Shown: positions 1-7,153 of the stretch, in pieces
How the letters are laid out: every line of letters begins with the position of its first letter
Numbering within the stretch: the stretch's first letter is position 1
Assembly (NCBI GenBank): GCA_964460305.1
Contig: CAYWRA010000054.1
Span: 1-17,451 of the forward strand
Direction: 5' to 3'
DNA from: JAPLCX01 sp964460305
GTDB lineage: Bacteria > Auribacterota > Tritonobacteria > UBA1439
Length of the DNA stretch: 17,451 bases
Notes under the pieces: model-generated
The model's input: only the letters and a program-made list of their open reading frames with translations
Database searches by the model: none
What the model was told of the DNA's origin: nothing
Program-made: the position numbers and the translations under genes

Positions 1-56
1 AAAATCAAACAGGCATTCCCTGGAAATATGCTCAACTGAAATGGAGAAGAACCATC

Positions 57-96
57 TGGATTATTCATCAGCTTCATGAAGTCGATGAATAATCCA
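57..96. repeat. 40-base near-perfect palindrome
   Basis: The 13-base arms TGGATTATTCATC (57-69) and GATGAATAATCCA (84-96) are exact reverse complements. Between them sits a second perfect palindrome, CTTCATGAAG (72-81). Only the pairs 70/83 and 71/82 fail, and the second would be a G-U pair in RNA. No run of T follows on the plus strand, so it is not a standard terminator. It could be an operator for a dimeric regulator, a transcript hairpin, or the remains of a mobile-element end. The flanks (1-56 and 97-173) show no convincing gene. Confidence 0.75.
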
Positions 97-173
97 CCTG
101 TGGCGCCATAAGTTCCATTAATTTACCTCAGGCCGCTTCTCGGGATTAAGGCATTGCTCTACAAATGGAACAA

Positions 174-202
174 TTGAGGAAAGTCATTAATCGATATATT
201 TA
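174..202 (+). promoter_or_regulatory. possible sigma-70-like promoter of the first lipoprotein gene
   Basis: TTGAGG at 174-179 is followed after 17 bases by TATTTA at 197-202; TATATT at 195-200 is an alternative -10 with a 15-base spacer. The site lies in an AT-rich stretch about 60 bases upstream of the start at 259. Both hexamers are imperfect, so this is only a plausible promoter, chosen by pattern and position. The ribosome binding site of the gene, GGGGGAGG at 243-250, is clear and fixes the start. Confidence 0.25.
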
Positions 203-258
203 TCGTCCGATCGACCAAGCTGCAAACAATAGATAATGACACGGGGGAGGACAATTTC

Positions 259-1389
259 ATGCACAGGACAGGAATCGGTTTAATCATTGCGCTTCTCTTG
301 ACATCGGCAGGGTGCAAGAGTATCGGCCCCCTGACGATTCCGCGGGACCGTTTTGATTATAACGCCGCTATTTCGGACTCTTGGAAGAGCCAGATGCTCT
401 TGAACATGGTGAAGTTGCGCTATGGCGACGCCCCGGTATTTCTCGAAGTGGATTCGGTGAACAATGCGTATGATCTTGGGTTGGATCTCACTTTCGGTTT
501 TTCCTGGTCACCCGGAGCAGATACGCAAGGATTCGGCGGAACAGGCAGATATAACGATCACCCATCGATAACGTATCGACCGATGACGGGAGATAAATTC
601 GCGCAAAACCTGATGACCCCGCTCTCGCCCGGTATAATCCTCGGCCTGGTCCAGACGGGATTCCCGGTGGACACCGCCATGCGCGCCTGTGTAAATTCCA
701 TTAACGGTATCCAGAATCGGTATAGCGGGCTTTCATACTCCCATCCCGGCGATCTAAAATTCGATCGGTTGTGCAAGAATCTGCGTGAACTACAAAGAAC
801 CGGGGGGATGAGTATCACGCTCAAGAGGAGAAAGGACGAGGAATCCGAGGAGAAGGATATAGTGGAAAAGATATACATGGGCTTTACCAAAAATGCGGAT
901 TCTGGACTCAAAAAGGAAATTCAGGAAGACCTTGAGCTTCCGCCGGGTGAAAGTGGACGCCAATTCGATATCGTGAGTGGAATGGGGTTTGGAAAACAAG
1001 ATGAGACACCAAAGCCCAATGAGACCCAGAAACCAAACGAGACCCCGACGCCATGTCCTAGTGTTGTGATTTTACCTCGTTCTTTCTTGGAGATCGCCAT
1101 CGATTTAGCTTCGGGCATCGATGTGCCTGAAGATCACATCAAGGACAAGCGGGTGAAGAGGAGTGAGAATGATTCTGAGAGGCCGGAAGATCAACTCATT
1201 CACATCAAGGTTGCGCTTAAAAAACCCCGGGATGCCTTTGTTGCGGCCCGGTATCGCCGCTACTGGTTTTGGATCGACGATAGGGATTTCCGTTCGAAGA
1301 CAATGTTCTCCTTCCTGCTGTTTGTCTTCAGATTGAATGAAGTGGACGATGGGGCGAAAATGCCGATCCTTACGATCCCGGTTGGATGA
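259..1389 (+). CDS. uncharacterised lipoprotein, paralog 1
   Basis: The 376-residue protein starts with a lipoprotein signal: a basic MHRTG start, a hydrophobic stretch at about 6-16, and lipobox SAGC with the acylated cysteine at residue 19. It is therefore predicted to be membrane-anchored and to face the periplasm. The start is supported by GGGGGAGG 8 bases upstream. I recognise no named domain. Around residues 190-235 it is rich in Lys and Glu. A short Pro-Asn-Glu-Thr repeat linker follows at about 247-265. The C-terminal part ends in an aromatic segment (YWFWIDDRDFRSKTMFSFLL) shared with the paralog at 2521-3711. The gene ends 24 bases before the patatin gene, with which it is probably co-transcribed. 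Lipoprotein status is confident; function is unknown. Confidence 0.85.
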   Translation: MHRTGIGLIIALLLTSAGCKSIGPLTIPRDRFDYNAAISDSWKSQMLLNMVKLRYGDAPVFLEVDSVNNAYDLGLDLTFGFSWSPGADTQGFGGTGRYNDHPSITYRPMTGDKFAQNLMTPLSPGIILGLVQTGFPVDTAMRACVNSINGIQNRYSGLSYSHPGDLKFDRLCKNLRELQRTGGMSITLKRRKDEESEEKDIVEKIYMGFTKNADSGLKKEIQEDLELPPGESGRQFDIVSGMGFGKQDETPKPNETQKPNETPTPCPSVVILPRSFLEIAIDLASGIDVPEDHIKDKRVKRSENDSERPEDQLIHIKVALKKPRDAFVAARYRRYWFWIDDRDFRSKTMFSFLLFVFRLNEVDDGAKMPILTIPVG

Positions 1390-1413
1390 AAGACTTAAAA
1401 AGGGGATTGAAGC

Positions 1414-2445
1414 ATGAAATGCCAATTTAAAAATCTGGTATTCGAAGGTGGCGGAGTCAAAGGAATTGCGTATCTTGGGGCTCTGGAGGAACTTGCAAAT
1501 CGTGGAGTATGCGAACATATCGAGCGGGTCGGCGGTGCTTCGGCCGGAGCAATTATCGCCGTTCTGGTAGCCCTTGGTTGTAACGTGGCTGAAATAAAGA
1601 AGCTGCTTTGGGAACTTGATTTCAAAAAAATTATGGACGATTCTTGGGGATTCATCCGTGATGTAGATCGATTAATCGAGAGCTATGGCTGGTATAAAGG
1701 CGACTATTTCCGCAATTGGATCGGCGACGTAGTAGGCCGCAAGACAGGTAATAGCGAATCTACGTTCGCAGATATTGAAGCATTGAAACAGAAGAGCAAG
1801 GGCTTCAAATCGATGTACTTCATCGGAACTAATCTCTCGACCAACTTTTCGGAAATCTTCTCTGCGGAACACACCCCTCGGATGTGTATGGCCGATGCAG
1901 TGAGAATTTCCATGTCGATCCCGCTGTTCTTTGCCGCCAAGCGTAGCCCGCGCGGTGACGTGTATGTGGATGGCGGCATCCTCGACAATTATCCCGTGAA
2001 GCTCTTCGACCGGGAGAAATATTTGAGTGACACAACGAGGGGCAGGTCAACGGATTATTATAACCGTGTTAATGCGACGCTCGCTAAACTCGACCGTCCG
2101 ATATCAAAGTACGTGTACAATAAAGAAACCCTCGGTTTTCGCTTGGACACAAAAGAGGAGATGTCTGTTTTTCGCGATCAAGCCGAACCCGTCCACAACA
2201 GAATCGATGATTTCTTTGATTACGCTTTGAATCTCGTCAAAACAGTAATGGGTATCCAAGAAAACATCCATCTGCATGGCGATGATTGGCAGCGGACAAT
2301 CTACATAGATACCCTCGGTATAAGTACAACCCAATTTGATATCTCGGACCCGATGAAAAAAGCATTGGTTCAATCCGGACGGGCCGGTGTTAATACCTAT
2401 TTCAAGTGGTTCGATAGCCCCACTACTGCGGCGATTAATAAGTGA
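1414..2445 (+). CDS. patatin-like phospholipase
   Basis: This 343-residue protein has the full patatin catalytic set. The oxyanion-hole loop GGGVKG is at residues 12-17, the nucleophile Ser43 lies in GASAG (41-45), and Asp186 lies in the DGG motif (186-188), giving the family's Ser-Asp dyad. Patatin-family enzymes hydrolyse acyl esters of phospholipids or other lipids. There is no signal peptide, so it should act in the cytosol or at the inner face of the membrane. A region of about 130 residues after the DGG motif (208-343) has no domain I recognise. The start is supported by AGGGG at 1401-1405. It lies between two paralogous lipoprotein genes, 24 bases after the first and 75 before the second, suggesting one transcript. 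Patatin enzymes serve as toxins, phage-defence effectors or lipid-turnover enzymes; the sequence does not decide between these. Confidence 0.93.
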   Translation: MKCQFKNLVFEGGGVKGIAYLGALEELANRGVCEHIERVGGASAGAIIAVLVALGCNVAEIKKLLWELDFKKIMDDSWGFIRDVDRLIESYGWYKGDYFRNWIGDVVGRKTGNSESTFADIEALKQKSKGFKSMYFIGTNLSTNFSEIFSAEHTPRMCMADAVRISMSIPLFFAAKRSPRGDVYVDGGILDNYPVKLFDREKYLSDTTRGRSTDYYNRVNATLAKLDRPISKYVYNKETLGFRLDTKEEMSVFRDQAEPVHNRIDDFFDYALNLVKTVMGIQENIHLHGDDWQRTIYIDTLGISTTQFDISDPMKKALVQSGRAGVNTYFKWFDSPTTAAINK

Positions 2446-2520
2446 CAAGCTGTTTCTTGCAAGCAATAAGTGGAAATTCCTCGAAAGAACCGGATAAATA
2501 TGGTGGAGGAGGGGAGACTC

Positions 2521-3711
2521 ATGCACAGGACAGGAATAGGTTTAATCATTGCGCTTCTCTTGACATTGGCAGGGTGCAAGAGTATCGGCCCCCTGACGAT
2601 TTCGCGGGACCGTTTTGATTATAACGCCGCTATTTCGGACTCTTGGAAGAGCCAGATGCTCTTGAACATGGTGAAGTTGCGCTATGGCGACGCCCCGGTA
2701 TTTCTCGAAGTGGATTCGGTGAACGGCCAGTACGAACTTGGGTTGGATCTCACTTTCGGTTTTTCCTGGTCACCGGGAACAGATAAGCAAGATTTCAGCG
2801 GAGCAGGCAGCTATAAAGATAAACCTATTATCGTGTATAAACCGATGACGGGAGATAAATTCGCAAAAAACCTGATGACCCCGCTCTCGCCCTTTATGGT
2901 CCTCGGCCTGGTCCAGGCAGGTTTTCCAGTGGACGTCGCCATGCGCTCCTGTTTGAATTCCATTAACAACATCCAGAATCGGTATAGCGGGCTTTCATAC
3001 TCCCATCCCGCCGATCCAAAATTCGATCCGTTGTGCGAGAAGCTGCGGAAACTGCAAGAAGCCGGAGGGATGAGTATTATGCTCAAGAGGAGTGAGAAAA
3101 AGGACAAGAAAACCGAGAAGAAGGAGATAGTGGAAGATATATCCATGAGCTTTACTAAAAAGGCAGATCCTGATCTCAAAAAGGAAATTCAGAACGACCT
3201 TGAGTTGGGAGATGTTAGGATTGGATGCCCAATGAGAGTCGATAGTCAAGGGGAAGTGGCAAAGCCAAATGATACCCCAACGCCCAACAAGACCCCGAAT
3301 CCTATCGAGGACCCGAAACCGAATGGGACTTTGGAATCGAATGGGACTCCGACACCGAACGGGACTCCGCCGCCATGTCCTACCATTGTGATCCTACCTC
3401 GTTCTTTCTTGGAGATCGCCATCAATTTAGCTTCGGGCATCGATGTGCCTGAAGAGCACATCAAGGACGATCGGGTGAAACGGAGTGAGAATGTTACTGA
3501 GAAGTCGGAAGATCAGCTCATTCGCGTCAAGGTTGCGCTTAAAAAACCCCGGGATGTCTTTGTTGAGGTCTGGTATCACAACTACTGGTTTTGGATCGAC
3601 GATCGGGATCTCCGTTCGAAGACAATGTTCTCCTTCTTGCTCTATGTCTTCAGCTTGAACGAAGTGGAGAAAAAGGCGGGAACGCCGATCCTTACGATCC
3701 CGGTCGGATGA
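2521..3711 (+). CDS. uncharacterised lipoprotein, paralog 2
   Basis: This 396-residue protein is a paralog of the 259-1389 product. An in-frame ATG at 2470 is possible, but 2521 is preferred: it aligns with the paralog's start, follows a purine-rich site (2505-2516), and puts the lipoprotein signal at the N-terminus, with lipobox LAGC and Cys19. The first 204 bases differ from the first copy at only 3 positions, while later parts are clearly diverged. A Lys/Glu-rich stretch (about 190-230) leads into an expanded Pro-x-Pro-Asn-x-Thr linker (3262-3375). The conserved tail follows, including YWFWIDDRDLRSKTMFSFLL. Membrane anchoring is likely; function is unknown. Variation between the copies is concentrated in the middle of the protein and the linker, as expected if that part meets changing partners, but that is inference. 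Confidence 0.85.
   Translation: MHRTGIGLIIALLLTLAGCKSIGPLTISRDRFDYNAAISDSWKSQMLLNMVKLRYGDAPVFLEVDSVNGQYELGLDLTFGFSWSPGTDKQDFSGAGSYKDKPIIVYKPMTGDKFAKNLMTPLSPFMVLGLVQAGFPVDVAMRSCLNSINNIQNRYSGLSYSHPADPKFDPLCEKLRKLQEAGGMSIMLKRSEKKDKKTEKKEIVEDISMSFTKKADPDLKKEIQNDLELGDVRIGCPMRVDSQGEVAKPNDTPTPNKTPNPIEDPKPNGTLESNGTPTPNGTPPPCPTIVILPRSFLEIAINLASGIDVPEEHIKDDRVKRSENVTEKSEDQLIRVKVALKKPRDVFVEVWYHNYWFWIDDRDLRSKTMFSFLLYVFSLNEVEKKAGTPILTIPVG
3262..3375 (+). repeat. in-frame 18-base repeats encoding a Pro/Asn/Thr linker
   Basis: About six degenerate 18-base units encode hexapeptides of the type PTPNGT, PKPNGT and PTPNKT. The first lipoprotein paralog has only two to three equivalent units (997-1053, PKPNET, QKPNET). 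The repeat number has therefore changed since the duplication. It probably encodes a flexible extended spacer between the N-terminal and C-terminal parts of the lipoprotein. Confidence 0.8.
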
Positions 3712-3735
3712 AAGGCATGAAGAAGAGATTAAAAT

Positions 3736-3763
3736 GTGCCATACCGATTTAAAAAGGGAAATT
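3736..3763 (+). pseudogene. relic of the start of a second patatin gene
   Basis: The 47 bases from the stop codon of the second lipoprotein (3709-3755) align without gaps to the 47 bases after the first lipoprotein (1387-1433), with about 33 identities by hand count. In the first copy this segment runs into the patatin ORF. In the second, the aligned start codon is GTG at 3736 and the reading is VPYRFKK against MKCQFKN. Similarity ends there, and this frame stops at 3811-3813. The simplest reading is that lipoprotein plus patatin were duplicated together and the second patatin was lost. The segment is short, so the call is tentative. Confidence 0.4.
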
Positions 3764-3878
3764 CACTGGACCATAAGATTCTAAATCAATGGATGAGGTC
3801 TGCCCCTGAGTGACTCCAATCCGCAGTGGTGGGAGGCCCCATGAATCCATTGGATTTTTATCGGACGTGCTTTAGGTC

Positions 3879-3884
3879 TATAAT
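3879..3884 (+). promoter_or_regulatory. possible -10 box for the small membrane protein gene
   Basis: TATAAT at 3879-3884 matches the bacterial -10 consensus exactly and lies about 95 bases before the start at 3978. No good -35 hexamer sits at normal spacing: TTGGAT at 3850-3855 is 23 bases away. The gap 3712-3977 otherwise holds the patatin relic and a weak hairpin (AATCC/GGATT at about 3844-3856, followed by several T). Nothing else is recognisable there. Confidence 0.25.
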
Positions 3885-3977
3885 TTACGTTCTCTGGGAT
3901 CCGTTCGCGCACTGAGGAGGCGGCGAAGTATTGGTTTGGAGCCACACTTCAGCACATCGCAACTTTAAGAGGTCAAA

Positions 3978-4307
3978 ATGGGAAAGCAAACACGTTCAGC
4001 GGGAAAAATGGTAGAAATGTTTGTAGATGATAAAGAGTTATTGGAGAAACTACAGAAAAATCCTGTTCCGGTACTTAGAGAAACAGCGGCTGTGGCGGAA
4101 GCCGCAATTCCACCGGTGTATACTCGTGATAAGTCTCTATATCGCATCGCAGTCGGAGTGCTCGGCCTGCTTGCGTTATGCGCAGCCGGAGGCTCTATCA
4201 TTCTCGTGCTCAAAGGCAAGACCACCCCTGAGGTCCTTGTCGCTCTAGGATCCGCTGCAGTAGGCTCATTAGTCGGCCTATTCGCACCTCCTCCTGCAGG
4301 CAAGTAA
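3978..4307 (+). CDS. small membrane protein with two predicted helices
   Basis: This 109-residue protein has a charged N-terminal part (about 1-50) with no signal peptide. Two hydrophobic segments follow, at about 58-78 (IAVGVLGLLALCAAGGSIIL) and 85-103 (VLVALGSAAVGSLVGLF), joined by a short KGKTTPE turn. That suggests a hairpin in the membrane with both ends on the same side, and a tail ending in PPPAGK. AAGAGG-type bases (about 3966-3972) lie 5 bases before the ATG. It sits between the lipoprotein/patatin cluster and the EEP-family enzyme, with larger gaps (266 and 174 bases) than within the cluster. Length and topology resemble small holin-like or accessory membrane proteins, but I see no motif that assigns it to a family. 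Confidence 0.7.
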   Translation: MGKQTRSAGKMVEMFVDDKELLEKLQKNPVPVLRETAAVAEAAIPPVYTRDKSLYRIAVGVLGLLALCAAGGSIILVLKGKTTPEVLVALGSAAVGSLVGLFAPPPAGK

Positions 4308-4391
4308 CCAGTCCAGCACGATGAGGGGAATGGCGTCTCGAAAACTGCGCTACTGGGAAGTAGAGTTTTAATTTTCGAGGAGTGTGAATAC

Positions 4392-4448
4392 ATGTTCCTG
4401 ATCGGCGTGAACCATCAGGGTCTCGCCTATATAGGGATTCTGAAGTGA
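4392..4448 (+). CDS. possible 18-residue leader peptide or chance ORF
   Basis: ATG at 4392 is preceded 9 bases upstream by GAGGAG (4377-4382). It opens an 18-codon frame, MFLIGVNHQGLAYIGILK, that stops at 4446-4448, 33 bases before the EEP gene. The ribosome binding site is better than expected for a random frame. There is no amino-acid run typical of attenuation leaders and no homolog I recognise. It may be the tail of a decayed gene. Confidence 0.18.
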   Translation: MFLIGVNHQGLAYIGILK

Positions 4449-4481
4449 CCATGACCATTTGCTTCGAAAGGAGAATACGTT

Positions 4482-5477
4482 ATGGCGAAGCTGACTATAA
4501 TGTCCCTGAACGGTGAGGATATGAACGATTTAATTCCGAAGGATCTTTCCAGTCCGGCTCCGGATAGCGCCGCATTCAAACGAGGCCAACTGCTGGGCGA
4601 GTTGATCACGTCAATCAGGCCGGACATCGTCGGATTGGTCGAGGCCCCTCCTGACGCTCCCCGAACCGAGAAGTTCGTCTCGCTCCACCTCGCCGATGCC
4701 TACAACGTCTATCAGGGAGATAAGCGAGGAACGCTAGGACTGGCATTCCTGGTCCGCAAGGGCCTGAACGTCGAGGTGCAAGCGAGGACAAAGGCCGAAA
4801 GTCTTGTCCAGTTCCAACTCAAGGAGTTCGATGCCGATAGAGACGGCATCCAGGAGATCTACAGTTGGACCAACCGCGTTCCATTTGAAGCGGTGTTTTC
4901 CGGACCCGCTCTCAAAGCTCCTGTCACGTTCATCCTGATCCACTCGAAGTCGAAGGGAGTGTTTATACCGGGGGACCTTTTCGCCTATGAGCGCCTATCT
5001 CGTGCGAACAGGATGAAACTTAGAGCCCAGGCGGCCGCTGTCCGCAAAAGGCTTGATTCCCTTGTGGATGAAGATGGCAAAGGGCGCGTTGTAGTCATGG
5101 GTGATATGAACGACGGGCCGGAGTTTGATGTGTGCGCCGCCCTGCTCGGTGGCGCCTTTCTGGAACCGATCATGGGCAGTATATGGGATACAAAGCGAAT
5201 CTTTCACAATCCACACGAAGGTGTCGATGAACGTTGGACCATCGACTTCAAGGATCGCGTGGTGAACCCGCTTGAGGCCTCGAAATATGGGGTCCTTACC
5301 GAGCTCCGATCCTGGATCGATCACATCCTAGTATCACCGGAGCTTCGCAATGCGGTGGTGCCTGGCAGTGCGGGCATTCTTCATCATTACCCAAAGATAA
5401 CGGCCGATACGCCGGCCGAATTACGCGGCCTGAAACCGACGGATCATCAGCCGCCGTACGTCACCCTCGATCTGTAA
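4482..5477 (+). CDS. endonuclease/exonuclease/phosphatase (EEP) family enzyme
   Basis: This 331-residue protein shows the EEP superfamily active-site order: Asn10 in the first strand (MSLN), metal-binding Glu54 (IVGLVEAP), His154 (LIHSKSK), Asp208/Asn210 in GDMND, an Asp-His pair in SWIDHILVSPEL, and the terminal Asp321-His322 in TDHQP. EEP enzymes are Mg2+-dependent phosphodiesterases; members cut DNA, RNA, inositol phosphates or sphingomyelin. Those with secreted lipid substrates carry signal peptides, and this one has none, so a cytosolic nucleic-acid or nucleotide substrate is more likely. AAAGGAG at 4467-4473 supports the start. Length fits a single-domain family member. It is the last gene of the AT-richer block; joint function with the patatin is inferred only from position. 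Confidence 0.88.
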   Translation: MAKLTIMSLNGEDMNDLIPKDLSSPAPDSAAFKRGQLLGELITSIRPDIVGLVEAPPDAPRTEKFVSLHLADAYNVYQGDKRGTLGLAFLVRKGLNVEVQARTKAESLVQFQLKEFDADRDGIQEIYSWTNRVPFEAVFSGPALKAPVTFILIHSKSKGVFIPGDLFAYERLSRANRMKLRAQAAAVRKRLDSLVDEDGKGRVVVMGDMNDGPEFDVCAALLGGAFLEPIMGSIWDTKRIFHNPHEGVDERWTIDFKDRVVNPLEASKYGVLTELRSWIDHILVSPELRNAVVPGSAGILHHYPKITADTPAELRGLKPTDHQPPYVTLDL

Positions 5478-6069
5478 AGGAGATTGAAACCATCAGGGTT
5501 AGACCTCGTCTATTGACTAAATAAAACCATCATGGTCATAGCGGCGGTTGGCATCGTTCAGGCATGGCAAGACCGCTGACTTCGGAATTCCCTTCGCCGC
5601 CGCAGCCGGGTTCATGTCCGGAAACTCCAATCCTGACCGGATCTTTGCACCGTCCTGCATCCAGTAGCGAATCCTCGCAGATTGCCGCCGATAAAGTTAC
5701 AATCCGCGTAAATCAGCGGCAAAATTTCCCTCTGTTTCTCCGCCTCTATTTCTTACCGCTGTTTCTTCAAATCCGCTCTATCCCTGCCCGCCAGCCGGCA
5801 GGCGCAATATTCGCGGTTCCTTCTCATCTGTGAGAATCTGTGGAAATTTGTGGCAAACAATTATCCTTCTACTCTGCACAATCTCCGTGACCTCGGCTCC
5901 TCCGCGGTAAAAAGTGACCTTCAGGATAATCAGGTAAATCAGGTGCTCAAGAATTATCTTTAGCTTACCTCTAATATTGGGGTTTGGGATTTAATCGGTA
6001 GATTGCGCGCGATTGATTTTTGCCCCTATTATGCTACTATCGCTTTTGGCAGAACTTGGGGCTCGCGAT
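5478..6069. other. 592-base spacer with repeats and no convincing gene
   Basis: The first 200 bases after the EEP stop hold only a small palindrome, ACCATCATGGT (5526-5536). From about 5690 the sequence becomes repeat-rich. A stretch around 5697-5720 of ATCCGCGTAAATCAGCGG type is followed by ATCTGTGAGAATCTGTGG around 5826-5843 and GTGACCTCGGCTCCTCCGCGG around 5888-5908. These resemble the spacer repeats at 10500-10690 and 13051-13160. CCTGCC (5783-5788) and GGCAGG (5797-5802) form a GC hairpin. A copy of the AAATCCC-type repeat lies at 5979-5996. The open frame at 5564-5833 is repeat-derived and not credible as a gene. Confidence 0.6.
6013..6040 (+). promoter_or_regulatory. possible promoter of the MEMO-family gene
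   Basis: TTGATT (6013-6018) and TACTAT (6035-6040) are separated by 16 bases, each matching four of six consensus positions. Transcription would start near 6047, upstream of the preferred ATG at 6070. If real, it rules out the in-frame TTG at 6013 as the translation start. Confidence 0.3.
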
Positions 6070-7047
6070 ATGAACATATACCGTGCAGCGCTGTTTTCCA
6101 TTTCTGGTGTGATTGCGCTCATGCTTGTTTCATGCCATGAGACGAGGAGTCCGGAGGTACCGGCCATGAAAAAAGAGACGGGTGGCAATGCCGCTCCCCG
6201 CGTGGTCAGAGAGCCAGCGGTGGCGGGGCAGTTTTATCCGGGGAGGGAATCGGAATTAAGGCAAGAGGTTGTAGATGATCTCAAGGCGGTTCCCCCACAG
6301 AAGATCGACGGGCGGATCGTGGGGCTCATATCTCCGCATGCCGGATATACGTATTCGGGGAGGACCGCGGCCTATGGCTACAGCCTTCTCAAGGGCAAGG
6401 GATTCAAGAGGGCCGTTATTCTCGCCCCATCGCACCACGCGGCCTTTCGCGGCGCCGCCCTCAGCGATGCGGACTTGTTCAAAACGCCTCTCGGTCTGAT
6501 CCCTCTCGACAAGAAGGCGTGTTCCGAACTCCTCTCGCACGAGCTCTATGCGAATCTGCCCCAGGCCCACGAATACGAGCACTCCCTCGAGGTGCAGCTC
6601 CCATTCCTCCAGGAGGTGTTGGGGGATTTTACGCTCGTCCCGATCATCATCGGGCAACTCCGGGATGGGGATGCGGCGACGATTGCGTCTCCGCTAAAGA
6701 AATTGCTCGATGAGAAGACGATAATCATCGCCAGTTCCGACTTTACACACTACGGCGCGGGTTTCGACTATTTGCCGTTCACCGACAACGTTAAAGAGAA
6801 CCTGAAAAAGCTCGACCTCGGCGCGGTCGAGATCATACGGAAATTGGACGCATCGGGATTCGACGCCTACGTGGAGAGAACGGGCGCGACGATATGCGGG
6901 CATTATCCGATCCAGATATTGCTTGAGACACTGCCCAAAGACGCGCGCGGGCAACTGTTGAAATACGAGACCTCCGGAGACATGACGGGGGATTACGGCC
7001 ATTGCGTCAGTTACGTGTCGATGGTTTTTACGGTGCCGCAGCACTGA
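6070..7047 (+). CDS. MEMO1-family protein (AmmeMemoRadiSam system protein B), predicted lipoprotein
   Basis: Starting at ATG 6070, the protein has 325 residues. The family signature begins with REPAVAGQFYP. Residues equivalent to the metal-site positions of human MEMO1 are all present: His90 (SPHAGYTYSG), His122 (APSHH), Asp224/His227 (SSDFTHYG) and Cys276 (TICGHYP), so a metal-binding, possibly redox-active core is likely. Unusually, the N-terminus is a lipoprotein signal, with a hydrophobic run at 6-20 and lipobox LVSC giving Cys22. That predicts export, whereas most homologs are cytosolic. An upstream in-frame TTG (6013) would bury this signal; GGGG at 6058-6061 supports 6070. The AMMECR1-family gene follows after 106 bases. 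The radical SAM partner that names the system is absent from the window. Biochemical function is unknown. Confidence 0.92.
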   Translation: MNIYRAALFSISGVIALMLVSCHETRSPEVPAMKKETGGNAAPRVVREPAVAGQFYPGRESELRQEVVDDLKAVPPQKIDGRIVGLISPHAGYTYSGRTAAYGYSLLKGKGFKRAVILAPSHHAAFRGAALSDADLFKTPLGLIPLDKKACSELLSHELYANLPQAHEYEHSLEVQLPFLQEVLGDFTLVPIIIGQLRDGDAATIASPLKKLLDEKTIIIASSDFTHYGAGFDYLPFTDNVKENLKKLDLGAVEIIRKLDASGFDAYVERTGATICGHYPIQILLETLPKDARGQLLKYETSGDMTGDYGHCVSYVSMVFTVPQH

Positions 7048-7063
7048 ATGACGAACCGCAATA

Positions 7064-7130
7064 GCCGTAAGTGGTAAGCTTTAGGCTATAAGACCAAACA
7101 GCTTACGGCTTAAAGCTTATAGCTTACGGC
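7064..7130. repeat. long imperfect inverted repeat between the MEMO and AMMECR1 genes
   Basis: The arms at 7064-7092 and 7102-7130 are 29 bases each with a 9-base loop. They are complementary at 23 of 29 positions by hand count, and several mismatches become G-U pairs in RNA. The arms are built from short related units (GCCGTAAG, TAAGCTTTA, CTTACGGC) with a spacing near 10 bases. TTTCTTC follows the right arm, so a terminator or mRNA-stability hairpin is possible. Confidence 0.75.
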
Positions 7131-7153
7131 TTTCTTCGGATAGGGGGCTACAC

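Noticed and set aside
1..39. Open frame from the left edge to a TGA at 37-39, possibly the end of an upstream gene
   Set aside because: Only 12 codons are visible and nothing in them is recognisable, so no gene can be supported.
2470..2520. Upstream in-frame ATG extending the second lipoprotein by 17 residues
   Set aside because: It would bury the lipoprotein signal, and the alignment with the first copy plus the purine-rich site at 2505-2516 support 2521.
5564..5833. 89-codon open frame on the plus strand
   Set aside because: It lies in a repeat-rich spacer, has low-complexity Ser/Pro composition, no good ribosome binding site and no domain.
6013..6069. TTG start adding 19 residues to the MEMO-family protein
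   Set aside because: It overlaps a possible promoter, and the ATG at 6070 gives a normal lipoprotein signal.
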